DNA from: Sideroxyarcus sp.
GTDB taxonomy: Bacteria; Pseudomonadota; Gammaproteobacteria; Burkholderiales; Gallionellaceae
Assembly (NCBI GenBank): GCA_030652215.1
Contig: JAUSBC010000060.1
Location: 1 to 49,563, forward strand
Direction: 5' to 3'
DNA length: 49,563 nucleotides
The position numbers and the translations under genes are program-made. The notes under the pieces are model-generated. The model worked only from the letters and a program-made list of their open reading frames with translations. It had not been told where the DNA came from and searched no databases. This document shows, one piece after another, positions 1-12,651 of the stretch (the first letter of the stretch is position 1; each line of letters opens with the position of its first letter).

Positions 1-3635
<3,635 letters not shown>

Positions 3636-3661
3636 CTTGCTCCTCACCTCGATCAACCGAC

Positions 3662-3685
3662 AAAAAGGGCGGCCACAGGGCCGCC
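3662..3685 (-). terminator. Terminator-like hairpin in the gltB leader
   Basis: Read on the minus strand, a perfect 7-bp GC stem (GGCGGCC, loop CTGT, GGCCGCC) is followed by C and five Ts. It ends 26 nt before the gltB GTG, in the same direction as gltB. No minus-strand gene lies upstream that it would end. It may be a leader attenuator or simply a remnant; the function is inferred. Confidence 0.55.
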
Positions 3686-3806
3686 TTCCAAATATTTATG
3701 CGAAAGGGCGGCGATGTTACCCGTTCCGGCCATGCAGGGCAACATGCCCGCTTTTTTGGGCGGCTCAGCTGGCCATTAATTGCCCAAAACCAGGCCCAAA
3801 TATAAG

Positions 3807-3836
3807 TTGCGTAATTAAAACTAGGGGTTATAGAAT
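3807..3836 (+). promoter_or_regulatory. Candidate sigma-70 promoter of the Ig-like lipoprotein gene
   Basis: TTGCGT at 3807-3812 is followed after 16 bp by TATAGA (3829-3834), or after 18 bp by TAGAAT (3831-3836). It lies about 60 bp upstream of the GTG start of the lipoprotein gene. The opposite strand also reads TATAAC here, so divergent promoters may overlap. Pattern match only. Confidence 0.35.
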
Positions 3837-3896
3837 GTCGTTCATACATTTTCGCAATAGGGCGAATTTGGCCACCCCATATTTTGGAGGGTTTCC

Positions 3897-5897
3897 GTGC
3901 GAACCATCTATTCGAATTACGCAAGATTAGTGTCTATTTTAATGTTGGTCTTACCCGCCACGTTTTTGGCAGTGTTGGCTGGTTGCGGGGCTAGTGGCAG
4001 TTCTACCACATCTGCCGGGGCATCTGTCGTACTCACCGCAGTCCCCCTAAGCGTCAGAAGCGATGGCACATCATCGACTACCATCACAGCAACTGTGCTG
4101 AATTCTGCCAACACCGTAATGGCTGGAGAGCCAGTCAGCTTCTCCGCCAGCACAGGTCAACTGGGCGTCGCTTCCGGAGTCACGGACACCAACGGCACAG
4201 CCACAGTCACTTTTTCAGCGGGCCCATCCGGCATCAATCGCACTGCGACGATCTCTGCGACGTCTGGCTCCTCTTCAAGTCAAATACCTGTTCTCATCGT
4301 CGGCTCTACAGTTACTACAGACAAGGCGACCGCGAATCTTACCGATAGCGCTACAAGCACAACACCGGTGACTTTTACCGCTCTGAATTCGTCTGGCATA
4401 GCCGTTCCTGGAGCAGCGATTAACATTGTCAAGTCTGGTGCTGGCAATGTTACGTTTTCCCCTGCTTCCGGTACCACAAATTCCAACGGGCAGTTTGTTG
4501 TTACCGTTGCCGGCGTCGCCGGCGGGGCCGGCGAAGCAGTATTAACCGCTTCTGCCCTGGGTGCATCAACATCGACGGTTATCACCGTTTCCACAGTAAC
4601 GGCCACCTTCAGCATTACGGGTTTGAGTCTAAATTCGGTTGCGCAGACTTCTGCCGCCACAAACAGCTATTCGGCCACTTCAATGAAAGTAGGTGACAAC
4701 TTGGCGGTGACCGTCTCGGTGCCCGCTACGTCGACCACCTCGAATGTGTCGTTTTTCTCCACAATGGGTGGTACGTGGGCCTCAAGCGGTACAAATCCTG
4801 GGACCGTGGCTGTCGTACCCGGCGGAACGGCAACCGACACCTTGACCGCTCCTAGTGCCGGGGTCGATTCTGTCGAGGTTTTCGACTCCGCGGATGGTAC
4901 GATCAAAGATACCCTCAGGGTTGCCATGACCGCGACTACCCCGTATACAGTTACGATTCAAGCTTCGCCCAGCGTGGTGCAGAAGGGTTCCGCAGGCACT
5001 TCGACACTGATCGCCACGGTTAAGGACGTCAATGGAGCACCTGTCGGAGGAGCCTACGTGGGATTCTCCATCACCAATCCGACTGGCGGGGGCGAGACCA
5101 TCTCAACCGGCGTTGTTGTTACATCCACCGCGCAAACTGATAGCCTCGGCCTGGGCCAGGCTAGCACCCAATTTGTCGCCGGTTCGGCCTCCTCAAATCA
5201 AAGCGGCGTAAAGATACGTGCTCAAGTGTTGGGCACAACGATTCATACCGGGCTTTCACCCTCCGGCAACGATGCGTCAATAGTTATCGGTGGCTCGCCG
5301 AGTTCGGTGGCCTTCGGTCAAGCAACCGAACTCGGCGTAAATGAAAATGCATCGCAATATATTTTGGCCATGTCGGTCATTGTTTCGGACGCAAACGGCA
5401 ACCCGGCCCCGCAAGGAACGGTGGTGAGTTTGAGCTTGTGGCCGATTGCATGGAGCACGGGCGTGGGTTGCGCGGCTGATCCTGACGGTCTTGTCTGGGA
5501 CGACGCGACCAGCGTCTATGTTGCCGGCGATGGCGGAACGTTCATTAACGAGGACGTTAACGAGAATTTGACCCTGGATGCTACTGAAGATGGCGCCAGA
5601 ACTTATTACTACCATCCGCTTACCGCCGTGGCAGGGACATCGACAACAGATGGCGTCATCACACCCGCCAACTCTGAAGCAGGGACCATACCAGCTACTG
5701 TCACGACGGATGCCAACGGTACGGCAACTTTCAATTTGACGTATCCCAAAACCAGCGCGATTTGGATTGTAGACAGAATTCAGGGAAGAACTTTTGTTCA
5801 GGGTTCGGAAGCTGTCGGCGAGATGCAATTCCGCCTGGGTGCACTCAGGACCGATGTTGAACCTTGCAAACTGCCCAATTCGCACTTGAGGTTCTAA
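3897..5897 (+). CDS. Ig-like (Big_1/invasin-type) repeat lipoprotein
   Basis: A 666-residue exported lipoprotein. A hydrophobic signal segment ends in the lipobox LAGC (Cys about residue 30), followed by a Ser/Thr/Gly-rich linker. The rest is beta-rich Ig-like repeats with the usual signatures, such as GTATVTFSAG (about 100) and a second copy with NSNGQFVVTV (about 200). Further repeats include one around 350-460 (VKDVNGAPVGGAYVGFSI). The last section has an Asp/Asn-rich stretch (EDVNENLTLDATEDG, about 555) that could bind calcium, and ends with DANGTATFNLTYP. The start is GTG with GGAGGG upstream (5-6 nt gap). It has its own terminator. It is probably a surface or periplasmic adhesin-like protein; the exact role is unknown. 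It sits on the opposite strand to both neighbours. Confidence 0.85.
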   Translation: MRTIYSNYARLVSILMLVLPATFLAVLAGCGASGSSTTSAGASVVLTAVPLSVRSDGTSSTTITATVLNSANTVMAGEPVSFSASTGQLGVASGVTDTNGTATVTFSAGPSGINRTATISATSGSSSSQIPVLIVGSTVTTDKATANLTDSATSTTPVTFTALNSSGIAVPGAAINIVKSGAGNVTFSPASGTTNSNGQFVVTVAGVAGGAGEAVLTASALGASTSTVITVSTVTATFSITGLSLNSVAQTSAATNSYSATSMKVGDNLAVTVSVPATSTTSNVSFFSTMGGTWASSGTNPGTVAVVPGGTATDTLTAPSAGVDSVEVFDSADGTIKDTLRVAMTATTPYTVTIQASPSVVQKGSAGTSTLIATVKDVNGAPVGGAYVGFSITNPTGGGETISTGVVVTSTAQTDSLGLGQASTQFVAGSASSNQSGVKIRAQVLGTTIHTGLSPSGNDASIVIGGSPSSVAFGQATELGVNENASQYILAMSVIVSDANGNPAPQGTVVSLSLWPIAWSTGVGCAADPDGLVWDDATSVYVAGDGGTFINEDVNENLTLDATEDGARTYYYHPLTAVAGTSTTDGVITPANSEAGTIPATVTTDANGTATFNLTYPKTSAIWIVDRIQGRTFVQGSEAVGEMQFRLGALRTDVEPCKLPNSHLRF

Positions 5898-5916
5898 CAG
5901 TTTTTGTACAAGCGAC

Positions 5917-5947
5917 GCCCCGGCTAGAGATAGCCGGGGCTTTTTTT
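5917..5947 (+). terminator. Intrinsic terminator after the Ig-like lipoprotein gene
   Basis: A perfect 10-bp stem (GCCCCGGCTA, loop GAGA, TAGCCGGGGC) is followed by seven Ts. It lies 20 nt after the lipoprotein stop, and its T-tract runs into the stop codon of the convergent dgt gene. Confidence 0.92.
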
Positions 5948-7067
5948 AGTCTTCATCCACCGCAAACAAGCGGCGGTGCTCGCGGACGGCATATCGGTCG
6001 GTCATGCCGGCAATGTAATCCGCCACCAGACGGGAAGTGTTTGTTTCCTGCGGCATGAACTGTGGCGGTAATAGGCGCGGGTCTTCCATAAAAGCTTTGA
6101 ACAGATCGCCGATAATGCGTTGCGATTTGGCGCTCATGCGCATGACCCGGTAGTGCCGATATAGATGGGTGCGCAGGAAGGCCTTGAGTTCGCGATTGAG
6201 TTCGTGCATTTCCGCACTGAAGGCCACCAGGGGCGGCACGGCACGTACATCGTCCACGCTTTGCGGAGCATGCGTCCGGATGTTGTGTTCAGTCTGGGCG
6301 ATGAGGTCGGTGACCAGGGTGCCGATCATATGGCGCACGGTCTCGTGCACCACTCGGCGCTCGGCCAGATTCGGATAGAGGGAGCGCACTTCGTCCAGGT
6401 GCCGGGCGACCAGACGCACTGACGATAACTGCTCCAGCGTGATCAGGCCGGAACGCAGGCCGTCGTCCACGTCGTGGTTGTTGTAGGCGATCTCGTCGGC
6501 GAGGTTGGCGATCTGGGCTTCGAGCGAAGGGCGGCGATTTTGCAGAAAGCGCTCCCCCACTGCGCCCAGTTGGGCCGCGTCTTCCAACGAGCAGTGTTTG
6601 AGTATGCCTTCGCGCGTTTCGAAGCACAGATTCAGCCCGTCAAAAGCCGCATAGCGCTCTTCCAGTACGTCCACCACGCGCAGGGATTGCAGATTGTGCT
6701 CGAACCCTCCGTAATCCTTCATGCAGGCATTCAGTGCTTCCTGACCTGCATGGCCGAATGGCGTGTGGCCCAGGTCGTGTGCCAGCGAGATCGCTTCAAC
6801 CAGGTCTTCGTTCAGTGCAAGGCGCCGCGCGATGGAGCGGCCGATCTGTGCGACTTCAATGCTGTGGGTGAGACGGGTGCGAAAGAGGTCGCCTTCGTGG
6901 TTCACGAAAACCTGCGTCTTGTATTCCAGACGACGGAACGCACCGGAGTGGATGATGCGGTCGCGGTCGCGCTGAAATTCGCTGCGCCCCGACGGTGCGG
7001 GTTCGCTGAACCGTCTGCCGTAAGCACTGTTGCTGACCGCATAGGGGGCGAGTTGCAGTTCAGGCAC
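5946..7067 (-). CDS. dgt: Deoxyguanosinetriphosphate triphosphohydrolase-like protein (HD superfamily)
   Basis: A 373-residue dNTPase-like enzyme of the HD metal-dependent phosphohydrolase superfamily, expected to hydrolyse dNTPs to deoxynucleosides and triphosphate. The N-terminal [20 protein letters not shown] motif is followed by the HD site: His in [10 protein letters not shown] (about 69-78) and the His-Asp pair in [17 protein letters not shown] (about 93-109). The last metal Asp is in [16 protein letters not shown]. The length matches the type 2 dGTPase-like subfamily. It overlaps the end of aroKB by 8 nt, so it is translated as the last gene of the pil-aro operon. Substrate specificity cannot be read from the sequence. 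Confidence 0.93.
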   Translation of the reverse strand: MPELQLAPYAVSNSAYGRRFSEPAPSGRSEFQRDRDRIIHSGAFRRLEYKTQVFVNHEGDLFRTRLTHSIEVAQIGRSIARRLALNEDLVEAISLAHDLGHTPFGHAGQEALNACMKDYGGFEHNLQSLRVVDVLEERYAAFDGLNLCFETREGILKHCSLEDAAQLGAVGERFLQNRRPSLEAQIANLADEIAYNNHDVDDGLRSGLITLEQLSSVRLVARHLDEVRSLYPNLAERRVVHETVRHMIGTLVTDLIAQTEHNIRTHAPQSVDDVRAVPPLVAFSAEMHELNRELKAFLRTHLYRHYRVMRMSAKSQRIIGDLFKAFMEDPRLLPPQFMPQETNTSRLVADYIAGMTDRYAVREHRRLFAVDED

Positions 7068-8706
7068 TGCAAGCCTCCAGTGTCTGCTCCAGCATTTCCT
7101 GTGGCACGTCGCCTGTCATGACCGCGTTTCCCAGCGATTTGAGCAGCACGAAGCGGATTTTTCCGTCGGACACTTTCTTATCCAGCCCCATGAGTTCTAG
7201 GTATTTAGCGGCGCCCAGCTTGGGGGAAACTGCAGGCAAGCCGCTGCGCTGGAACAGCCTGCGTACGCGAGCTACGTCTTCGGCGTTTAGCCAGCCGAGT
7301 CGCTGCGAAAGGTCGGTAGCCATGATCGTTCCTGCCGCCACCGCTTCGCCGTGCAGCCACACGCCGTAACCCATGCCGTTTTCCACAGCGTGCCCGAAGG
7401 TATGGCCCAGATTGAGCAGCGCGCGTTCGCCGCTTTCGCGCTCGTCATTCCCCACCACTTCAGCCTTGTTTTGGCAACTGCGCGCGATGGCATACTGCAA
7501 TGCTACGGTGTCACGCGCCAAGAGTTTGTCCATGTTGGCCTCAAGCCATTCGAGGAAGGGCAGGTCGCGTATCAGGCCGTACTTGATCACTTCGGCAAGA
7601 CCTGCGCGCAGTTCTTTGTCGGGCAGGGTGTTGAGCACAGTGGTATCGGCCAGCACCACGCGCGGCTGGTAGAACGCGCCTATCATGTTCTTGCCCAGCG
7701 GGTGGTTGATGCCGGTCTTGCCGCCAACCGAGGAATCGACCTGCGACAGCAAGGTGGTCGGAATCTGGATAAAGGGGACGCCGCGCAGGTAGGTTGCGGC
7801 CGCGTAGCCGGTGATGTCGCCGATAACCCCGCCGCCCAATGCAATGAGCGGCGTGCTGCGCTCGCTGCGCGCCGTCAACAAGGCATCGTAGATCAGATTC
7901 AGGGATTCGCTGCTTTTGTATTGCTCACCGTCCGGCAAAATGATGGACTGGATTTGCACGCCGTTGGCGCTCAGGCTTTCGCTCAATTGCTGCAGGTACA
8001 GCGGCGCCACGGTGGTGTTGCTGACGATGAACGCGCGCTTGCGCGGGATATGCGGTAGCAGCAGTTCGACGCGGCCCAGCAGCCCGCTGCCGATATGGAT
8101 GGGATAGCTGCGTTCTGCCAAGCCGACGGTCAGGGTCTGTATCGTGTTGTCGCTTCCTGTCATTTTATTCATGTCTTCCAGTTGATGTTGCAGCCGTTCC
8201 AGCAGGATTTGCACGCTTTGCTTGCCGGTGGGAATGATCATGTCCGCCACGGCCGTATATAGCGGATCGCGCAATTCATGCAGTTCCTGCAGTTTGGCTC
8301 GGGGATTTTCCGTTTGCAGCAGTGGGCGATTGTGGTCGTGGCGGGTGCGTTGCCACAGGTCGTGCACATTGCTCTTCAGGTACACCACTACGCCGCTCTG
8401 ACTCATCATGTCCCGGTTGTGCGGACTGAGTATGGCGCCGCCGCCTGTCGCCAGCACGATGTTGTGCTGCTTGAGCAGTTCCTGAATGATGCCGCTTTCC
8501 CGGGTGCGGAACCCTGCCTCACCCTCTACATCGAAGATATGCGGGATGGTCACGCCGGTGCGCCGCTGTATCTCTTCGTCGCTGTCGATGAAGGTCTTGC
8601 CGAGTTGTTTGGCGAGCAACTTCCCCACCGTGGTCTTGCCAGCGCCCATCATCCCGACCAGGATGATATTGCCCGAAGCCAACTTGTCTTGTGTCGTATT
8701 GCCCAT
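7060..8706 (-). CDS. aroKB: Bifunctional shikimate kinase / 3-dehydroquinate synthase fusion
   Basis: A single open frame encodes two shikimate-pathway enzymes. Residues about 1-170 (from the ATG at 8706) are shikimate kinase: Walker [12 protein letters not shown], shikimate-binding [13 protein letters not shown] and GEAGFRTRE, and ATGGGAI. From about residue 182 a complete 3-dehydroquinate synthase follows: [40 protein letters not shown] and the metal histidine in [13 protein letters not shown]. No stop codon separates the halves; the junction reads [14 protein letters not shown] longer TTG start at 8748 is possible, but it lies in the T-tract of the pilQ terminator, so the 548-residue ATG form is preferred even though its ribosome site is weak. 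In most relatives these are two adjacent genes. A sequencing indel is unlikely because both halves read cleanly. Confidence 0.9.
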   Translation of the reverse strand: MGNTTQDKLASGNIILVGMMGAGKTTVGKLLAKQLGKTFIDSDEEIQRRTGVTIPHIFDVEGEAGFRTRESGIIQELLKQHNIVLATGGGAILSPHNRDMMSQSGVVVYLKSNVHDLWQRTRHDHNRPLLQTENPRAKLQELHELRDPLYTAVADMIIPTGKQSVQILLERLQHQLEDMNKMTGSDNTIQTLTVGLAERSYPIHIGSGLLGRVELLLPHIPRKRAFIVSNTTVAPLYLQQLSESLSANGVQIQSIILPDGEQYKSSESLNLIYDALLTARSERSTPLIALGGGVIGDITGYAAATYLRGVPFIQIPTTLLSQVDSSVGGKTGINHPLGKNMIGAFYQPRVVLADTTVLNTLPDKELRAGLAEVIKYGLIRDLPFLEWLEANMDKLLARDTVALQYAIARSCQNKAEVVGNDERESGERALLNLGHTFGHAVENGMGYGVWLHGEAVAAGTIMATDLSQRLGWLNAEDVARVRRLFQRSGLPAVSPKLGAAKYLELMGLDKKVSDGKIRFVLLKSLGNAVMTGDVPQEMLEQTLEACSA

Positions 8707-8744
8707 GCCCGTGATTGTATCGGAAACTCGGCATTCGCCTTTCG

Positions 8745-8776
8745 CCAAAAAGAACAGCCCGGCGTAACCGGGCTGT
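8745..8776 (-). terminator. Intrinsic terminator between pilQ and aroKB
   Basis: On the minus strand, ACAGCCCGG, loop TTACG, CCGGGCTGT form a perfect 9-bp stem followed by TTCTTTTTG. It lies 26 nt after the pilQ stop and before the aroKB start, and should separate or attenuate transcription between the two. Confidence 0.85.
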
Positions 8777-8802
8777 CGTTTAAGCTTGAACCAGTGCCGC
8801 TC

Positions 8803-10887
8803 TCAGTTTGAACCTAGGCTTTCCTTCAGAATTCTGGGGGTGATGAATACCAGCAATTCCTTTTTGGCCGTTTCAATATTGTTGGATTTGAACAGCCAGC
8901 CGATGATGGGTATATCCCCGAGCAACGGTATCTGATCGGTCGTATCGTTTTTGTCCTGGGTATAAACGCCGCCTATCACGACTGTGCCGCCGTTTTCAAC
9001 CAACACCTGGGTTTCAACCCGCTTGGTGTTGATACTGGGAATGGTAAAGAAGATTTCACCCACCGTGTCCTGGCTGACTTTGACTTTCATGCCCACATGA
9101 TCGTCAGGCGTGATCTGCGGCGTGACGGTCAGACCCAGCACGGCCTTCTTGAACGCAACGTTGGTGGCGCCGCTACTGCTTGCCTGCAAGTAGGGGATTT
9201 CGACGCCCTGCTCGATGATTGCTTCCGTTTTGTCGCCCGTTACTACGCGCGGGCTGGCGATATTCTTTGTCGTACCGTCGGTTTCTGCGGCGTTCAGCTC
9301 CATCGTCAGCGTTTTGGTGGCCAAGGCGTTAAACAAGGTCATGGTCAGGCCTCCCACCACAGAGCCCGTTGTAGGCGTAGGCAGGGTCATGGTGGTTGAA
9401 AGCGCCCCCTGTAACCCGTTGCCGCTTACCGAAAGGGGGAAGCCCCCCCCAGCGACGCTGGTCTCAGGGCCGGAGTAGCCCAGGCGACCGCCCAGAGTGC
9501 GGTTGAAAGTATCGCCCGCTTCCACAAAGCGAGCCTCAATCATCACCTGACGTACGGAAACGTCGAGCTGCTTGATTAATTGGCGCACCTCCTCCAGCTT
9601 TGAGGGAGCATCCTGCACGAACAACGTGTTGGTACGAATATCCGACACCGCCGAACCCCGCTTCGAAAGCAGCGCTGTATCCTTGTTCTTCAGCAAAGCT
9701 GCCACATCGGCCGCTTTGGCATAACTGAGTTGAAAACTTTCGGTACGCACCACTTCCAGTTCGCTGATTTCCTGTTTGGCAGCAAGGTCGATTTTTTCCT
9801 TGCTTGCAATTTCCTCGCTCGGCGCCACCTGGATGACGTTGCCGTTCTTGCGCATATCCAGGCCTTTGCTCTGCAGGATGATGCTCAGCGCCTGATCCCA
9901 TGGCACATCCTTCAAGCGCAAGGTCAGGTTGCCGGTGACCGTATCGCTGATCACGATGTTCAAGCCGGTGAAATCGGCTATCACGCTCAGGGCTTCGCGT
10001 GCCGATATATTCTGAAAGTTCAGCGTGAGCTTTTCGCCTGCATATCCCGGCTGGGTACTCTTGACCAGCTTGTTTGGGTCTTCAACCACAGTTTTTACAT
10101 CGATGATGAACTTGTTATCGGTCTGGTAGGCGGAGTATTCCCACAAACCCTTGGGTTCGATCGCCAGACGCACATTGTCGCCCTGCGTAAACGAATCCAC
10201 CATCTGTACCGGCGTCCCGAAATCCGTCACGTCCAGTTTGCGCTGCAGGTTGCGCGGCAGAGACGTATGCAGAAAATCCACCAGCAACAACCGTCCTTGC
10301 TGTTTTATATCGATGCCAATATCCGTGTCCGACAAGTCGATCTGCACGCGTCCTTCGCCATTGTTGCCGCGACGGAAGTCCACATCGCGCAAGCTGTGCT
10401 TTTGTTTTTTCCCGGGTCGGGCTTCCGCAAAGTGCGTGGTCGCCGCTATTCCGTTTGCAACTTCTTTGCGCTGCAGGGTGATCAGTAGGTTGTTCCCCTC
10501 CACGCGCGATTCGTAATTCAGCATTTCGGTGAGATTAACGACCAGTCGCGTACGGGCACCTGCCTGAACGATGTTAGCGCTGCGCAAGTCCCCTTCGCCA
10601 AACTCCTGTGTAGATTTTCCTAGGCCATTTTCGGTATTGGCGAAGTCGAATGCGATACGCGGCGGCGTACTGATGGTGAATGTGGCCGGCTGCGCGCTTG
10701 GCACATTTTTCATGCCGACCGTGATCACCACTTTCCCGCCCTGCTCGTTGCTTGCGCTGAGGGATTGAATGCTGTTCAGAGCATCGGTATCCGCCGCCTC
10801 CTGGGCCTGCGCAACAAGCACTCCTAAGGAAAGAACCATCGCGACCAAGTGGATGGCGCTACGAATCGGGTTGCTGAACTGTTTCAT
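8803..10887 (-). CDS. pilQ: Type IV pilus secretin PilQ
   Basis: The outer-membrane secretin through which the type IV pilus passes. The preferred ATG at 10887 gives 694 residues and has AGGAG seven bases upstream. A signal peptide ending near AQAQEAAD is followed by AMIN domains (peptidoglycan-binding, about 30-270), a secretin/TonB short N domain (LTLNFQNISAREALSVIADF), an N1-type domain (LSYAKAADVAALLKN) and the C-terminal secretin channel. The channel includes VRQVMIEARFVEA, a conserved NIASPRVVTGDKTEAIIEQG segment, and a GGTVVIGGVY to PLLGDIPIIGWLFK finish. It is the last gene of pilMNOPQ, 17 nt after pilP, with a terminator behind it. Confidence 0.97.
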   Translation of the reverse strand: MKQFSNPIRSAIHLVAMVLSLGVLVAQAQEAADTDALNSIQSLSASNEQGGKVVITVGMKNVPSAQPATFTISTPPRIAFDFANTENGLGKSTQEFGEGDLRSANIVQAGARTRLVVNLTEMLNYESRVEGNNLLITLQRKEVANGIAATTHFAEARPGKKQKHSLRDVDFRRGNNGEGRVQIDLSDTDIGIDIKQQGRLLLVDFLHTSLPRNLQRKLDVTDFGTPVQMVDSFTQGDNVRLAIEPKGLWEYSAYQTDNKFIIDVKTVVEDPNKLVKSTQPGYAGEKLTLNFQNISAREALSVIADFTGLNIVISDTVTGNLTLRLKDVPWDQALSIILQSKGLDMRKNGNVIQVAPSEEIASKEKIDLAAKQEISELEVVRTESFQLSYAKAADVAALLKNKDTALLSKRGSAVSDIRTNTLFVQDAPSKLEEVRQLIKQLDVSVRQVMIEARFVEAGDTFNRTLGGRLGYSGPETSVAGGGFPLSVSGNGLQGALSTTMTLPTPTTGSVVGGLTMTLFNALATKTLTMELNAAETDGTTKNIASPRVVTGDKTEAIIEQGVEIPYLQASSSGATNVAFKKAVLGLTVTPQITPDDHVGMKVKVSQDTVGEIFFTIPSINTKRVETQVLVENGGTVVIGGVYTQDKNDTTDQIPLLGDIPIIGWLFKSNNIETAKKELLVFITPRILKESLGSN

Positions 10888-10904
10888 AGTATTCGCTCCT
10901 AAAC

Positions 10905-11420
10905 TTACTCTATCAGCAGTTGCAGATTGCTCTCGCGTTCGGACCAATCCCCCACGCTGTCTTGTACCATCTCTTTGATTTTTATTTCGTTTTCAGTCAC
11001 GGATGAGACTTGCCCGAAATTCAATCCAATGTAATTGCCGGCTTTGACGCGATAGATTTTGCCTTCGGCAGAACGTATCACCGCGTGCCCCACCCCTTTC
11101 TGGGACAGATACCCAACCATCTTGAGGCTTTCCAGCGGGAAGTCTTCAAGCTCTTCTTTCGGGCGATTCAAATTGGGTTGGTTTTGGCCGCTGCGATTTG
11201 CATTTCTGGCATCCGATTTGCGCGCTTTGAATGGATCGGGCAAAGCGGTATCGTTTTCATAGGTAAACGGCTCATACGGTTTGACATCGGGAGGTGGCTC
11301 GATCTTGCCGCGCATATCCTCTCCGGCTGTCTTGACGAAGTCGCGCAAATCCTGAAATTCCTCGCCGCCACATCCGGCAAGCAGCAGTACAGTCAACAAT
11401 AGCGAATAGGGCGCTCTCAT
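10905..11420 (-). CDS. pilP: Type IV pilus assembly lipoprotein PilP
   Basis: A 171-residue inner-membrane lipoprotein that links the PilMNO platform to the secretin PilQ. The signal peptide ends in lipobox LAGC (Cys17). A Pro-rich flexible linker (about 35-85, PPPDVKPYEPF, LPDPFK) follows, then the C-terminal PilP beta domain (about 90-171), with SLKMVGYLSQKG, YRVKAGNYIGLNFGQV and the ending ERESNLQLLIE. It overlaps pilO by 4 nt, suggesting translational coupling. Confidence 0.95.
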   Translation of the reverse strand: MRAPYSLLLTVLLLAGCGGEEFQDLRDFVKTAGEDMRGKIEPPPDVKPYEPFTYENDTALPDPFKARKSDARNANRSGQNQPNLNRPKEELEDFPLESLKMVGYLSQKGVGHAVIRSAEGKIYRVKAGNYIGLNFGQVSSVTENEIKIKEMVQDSVGDWSERESNLQLLIE

Positions 11421-12058
11421 TTTTTCCCAGCCTTATTGTCGGCAGCTTTTGCCGCGCGCTTCTGTGCAGCCAACTCTTCTTCATCCAGGTAACGATAGGT
11501 TTTTGCAATTGCATCCATGGCAAGCCCGCCTGTCTTGCTGTCGGGCACAATGCTGATATCGTTCAATGTCACGATACGCGGCAATTGCGAGATATCGCTG
11601 GAAAATTTTCCCAGATCATCGTAATTGCCACTCACCTTGATAGAAATCGGCTGCTCGGTAAATACCCCGGTGGCCACCTCTGCGCCCGGTTTGAACAGCT
11701 CGAATTGCAGTCCGCGTCCCAGACCGGCCTGGTTGATATCGGTCAGCAGCGCATCCATTTCGGATTTGCTCGGCAACTGCTTGAGCAACGCGCCAAAAGA
11801 CTGTTGGGTGTCGATCAACTGCTTCTTGATGATGTCCAGATTAATCGCCTCGCGCTTCTTCGCCAAATAGCTTTCGCGCAGCTTCGTTTCCTGTTCCCGC
11901 ACTGCTTTCAGGTTATCCCATTCGCCCTGCCAATCCAGCACGGCCCCACCGGCAACCGTCATGAGGAACAAGGAAACGAATGCCGTAATCTTCACCAGCC
12001 ACGGCCAGCTGCCCGGGGTCTTAGGATCGGCGTTTTTCAGCTCTTCAATAAGATTCAT
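11417..12058 (-). CDS. pilO: Type IV pilus inner-membrane protein PilO
   Basis: A 213-residue bitopic inner-membrane protein of the pilus alignment complex. One membrane segment lies at about 20-42 (WPWLVKITAFVSLFLMTVAG). A coiled-coil stretch (EQETKLRESYLAKKREAINL) and the PilO ferredoxin-like periplasmic domain follow, with LLKQLPSKSEMDALLTDI and VSGNYDDLGKFSSDISQLPR. The Lys/Ala-rich tail is typical of betaproteobacterial PilO. It overlaps both pilN and pilP by 4 nt. Confidence 0.95.
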   Translation of the reverse strand: MNLIEELKNADPKTPGSWPWLVKITAFVSLFLMTVAGGAVLDWQGEWDNLKAVREQETKLRESYLAKKREAINLDIIKKQLIDTQQSFGALLKQLPSKSEMDALLTDINQAGLGRGLQFELFKPGAEVATGVFTEQPISIKVSGNYDDLGKFSSDISQLPRIVTLNDISIVPDSKTGGLAMDAIAKTYRYLDEEELAAQKRAAKAADNKAGKK

Positions 12059-12651
12059 TTTGAACCTGCCCCCTTCCCACCCGGCTTTGCTGGTTCAACT
12101 TCCGGTGCCATTTGTTTCGTCAGGTTGAAGTACAGCGAGAACTCGCTCAGGCGCGTATTGGCGACAGTCGTCGCATGAACCTCAATCAACATGGGGGTAT
12201 CCAGCCACGGCGAATCTTCAATCGAACGCATCAGGGTGGAAACCCGCGCGCTGGATTGCGCATAGCCAACGAGGTTGATCTTGTAGCCGGTTTGCTTGAG
12301 GCTCTTCAGATATACTCCATCCGGCAATATACGCAACATCTGATCCAGCAGGTGAACCACATCCGAACGGGTGCTTTGCAGGTTCTCGACCACAGTCTTG
12401 CGCGACAGCAAAGACTGGGTTTGTTCGCGCAATTTCTTGATTTCCTCGATTTGCTTGTCGAGCACCGCAATTTCCTGCTTGAGGTAATTGTTGCGCCTTT
12501 CCTGATAGGAAATCTGCGTGCTGATAGCCGCATGCACAAAGCCGACGAGCACCCCACCCAGAACCACCGAGATCACGCTCAGTACAATAAACTGCAGTTG
12601 GCGGGCTTTTCTTTTTTCCGCGCGGTGCGGTAACAGGTTCACACGTATCAT
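12055..12651 (-). CDS. pilN: Type IV pilus inner-membrane protein PilN
   Basis: A 198-residue partner of PilM and PilO. The short cytoplasmic N-terminus MIRVNLLPHRAEKRK holds the conserved INLLP-type motif that docks in PilM. A membrane helix (about 20-45) follows, then a coiled coil (LKQEIAVLDKQIEEIKKL) and a ferredoxin-like periplasmic domain with LLDQMLRILPDGVYLKSL. Four-base overlaps with pilM and pilO indicate a tightly coupled operon. Confidence 0.96.
   Translation of the reverse strand: MIRVNLLPHRAEKRKARQLQFIVLSVISVVLGGVLVGFVHAAISTQISYQERRNNYLKQEIAVLDKQIEEIKKLREQTQSLLSRKTVVENLQSTRSDVVHLLDQMLRILPDGVYLKSLKQTGYKINLVGYAQSSARVSTLMRSIEDSPWLDTPMLIEVHATTVANTRLSEFSLYFNLTKQMAPEVEPAKPGGKGAGSK

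Noticed and set aside
3735-3757. Plus-strand terminator GGGC-AACAT-GCCC followed by Ts
   Set aside because: The stem is only 4 bp and no plus-strand gene ends before it.
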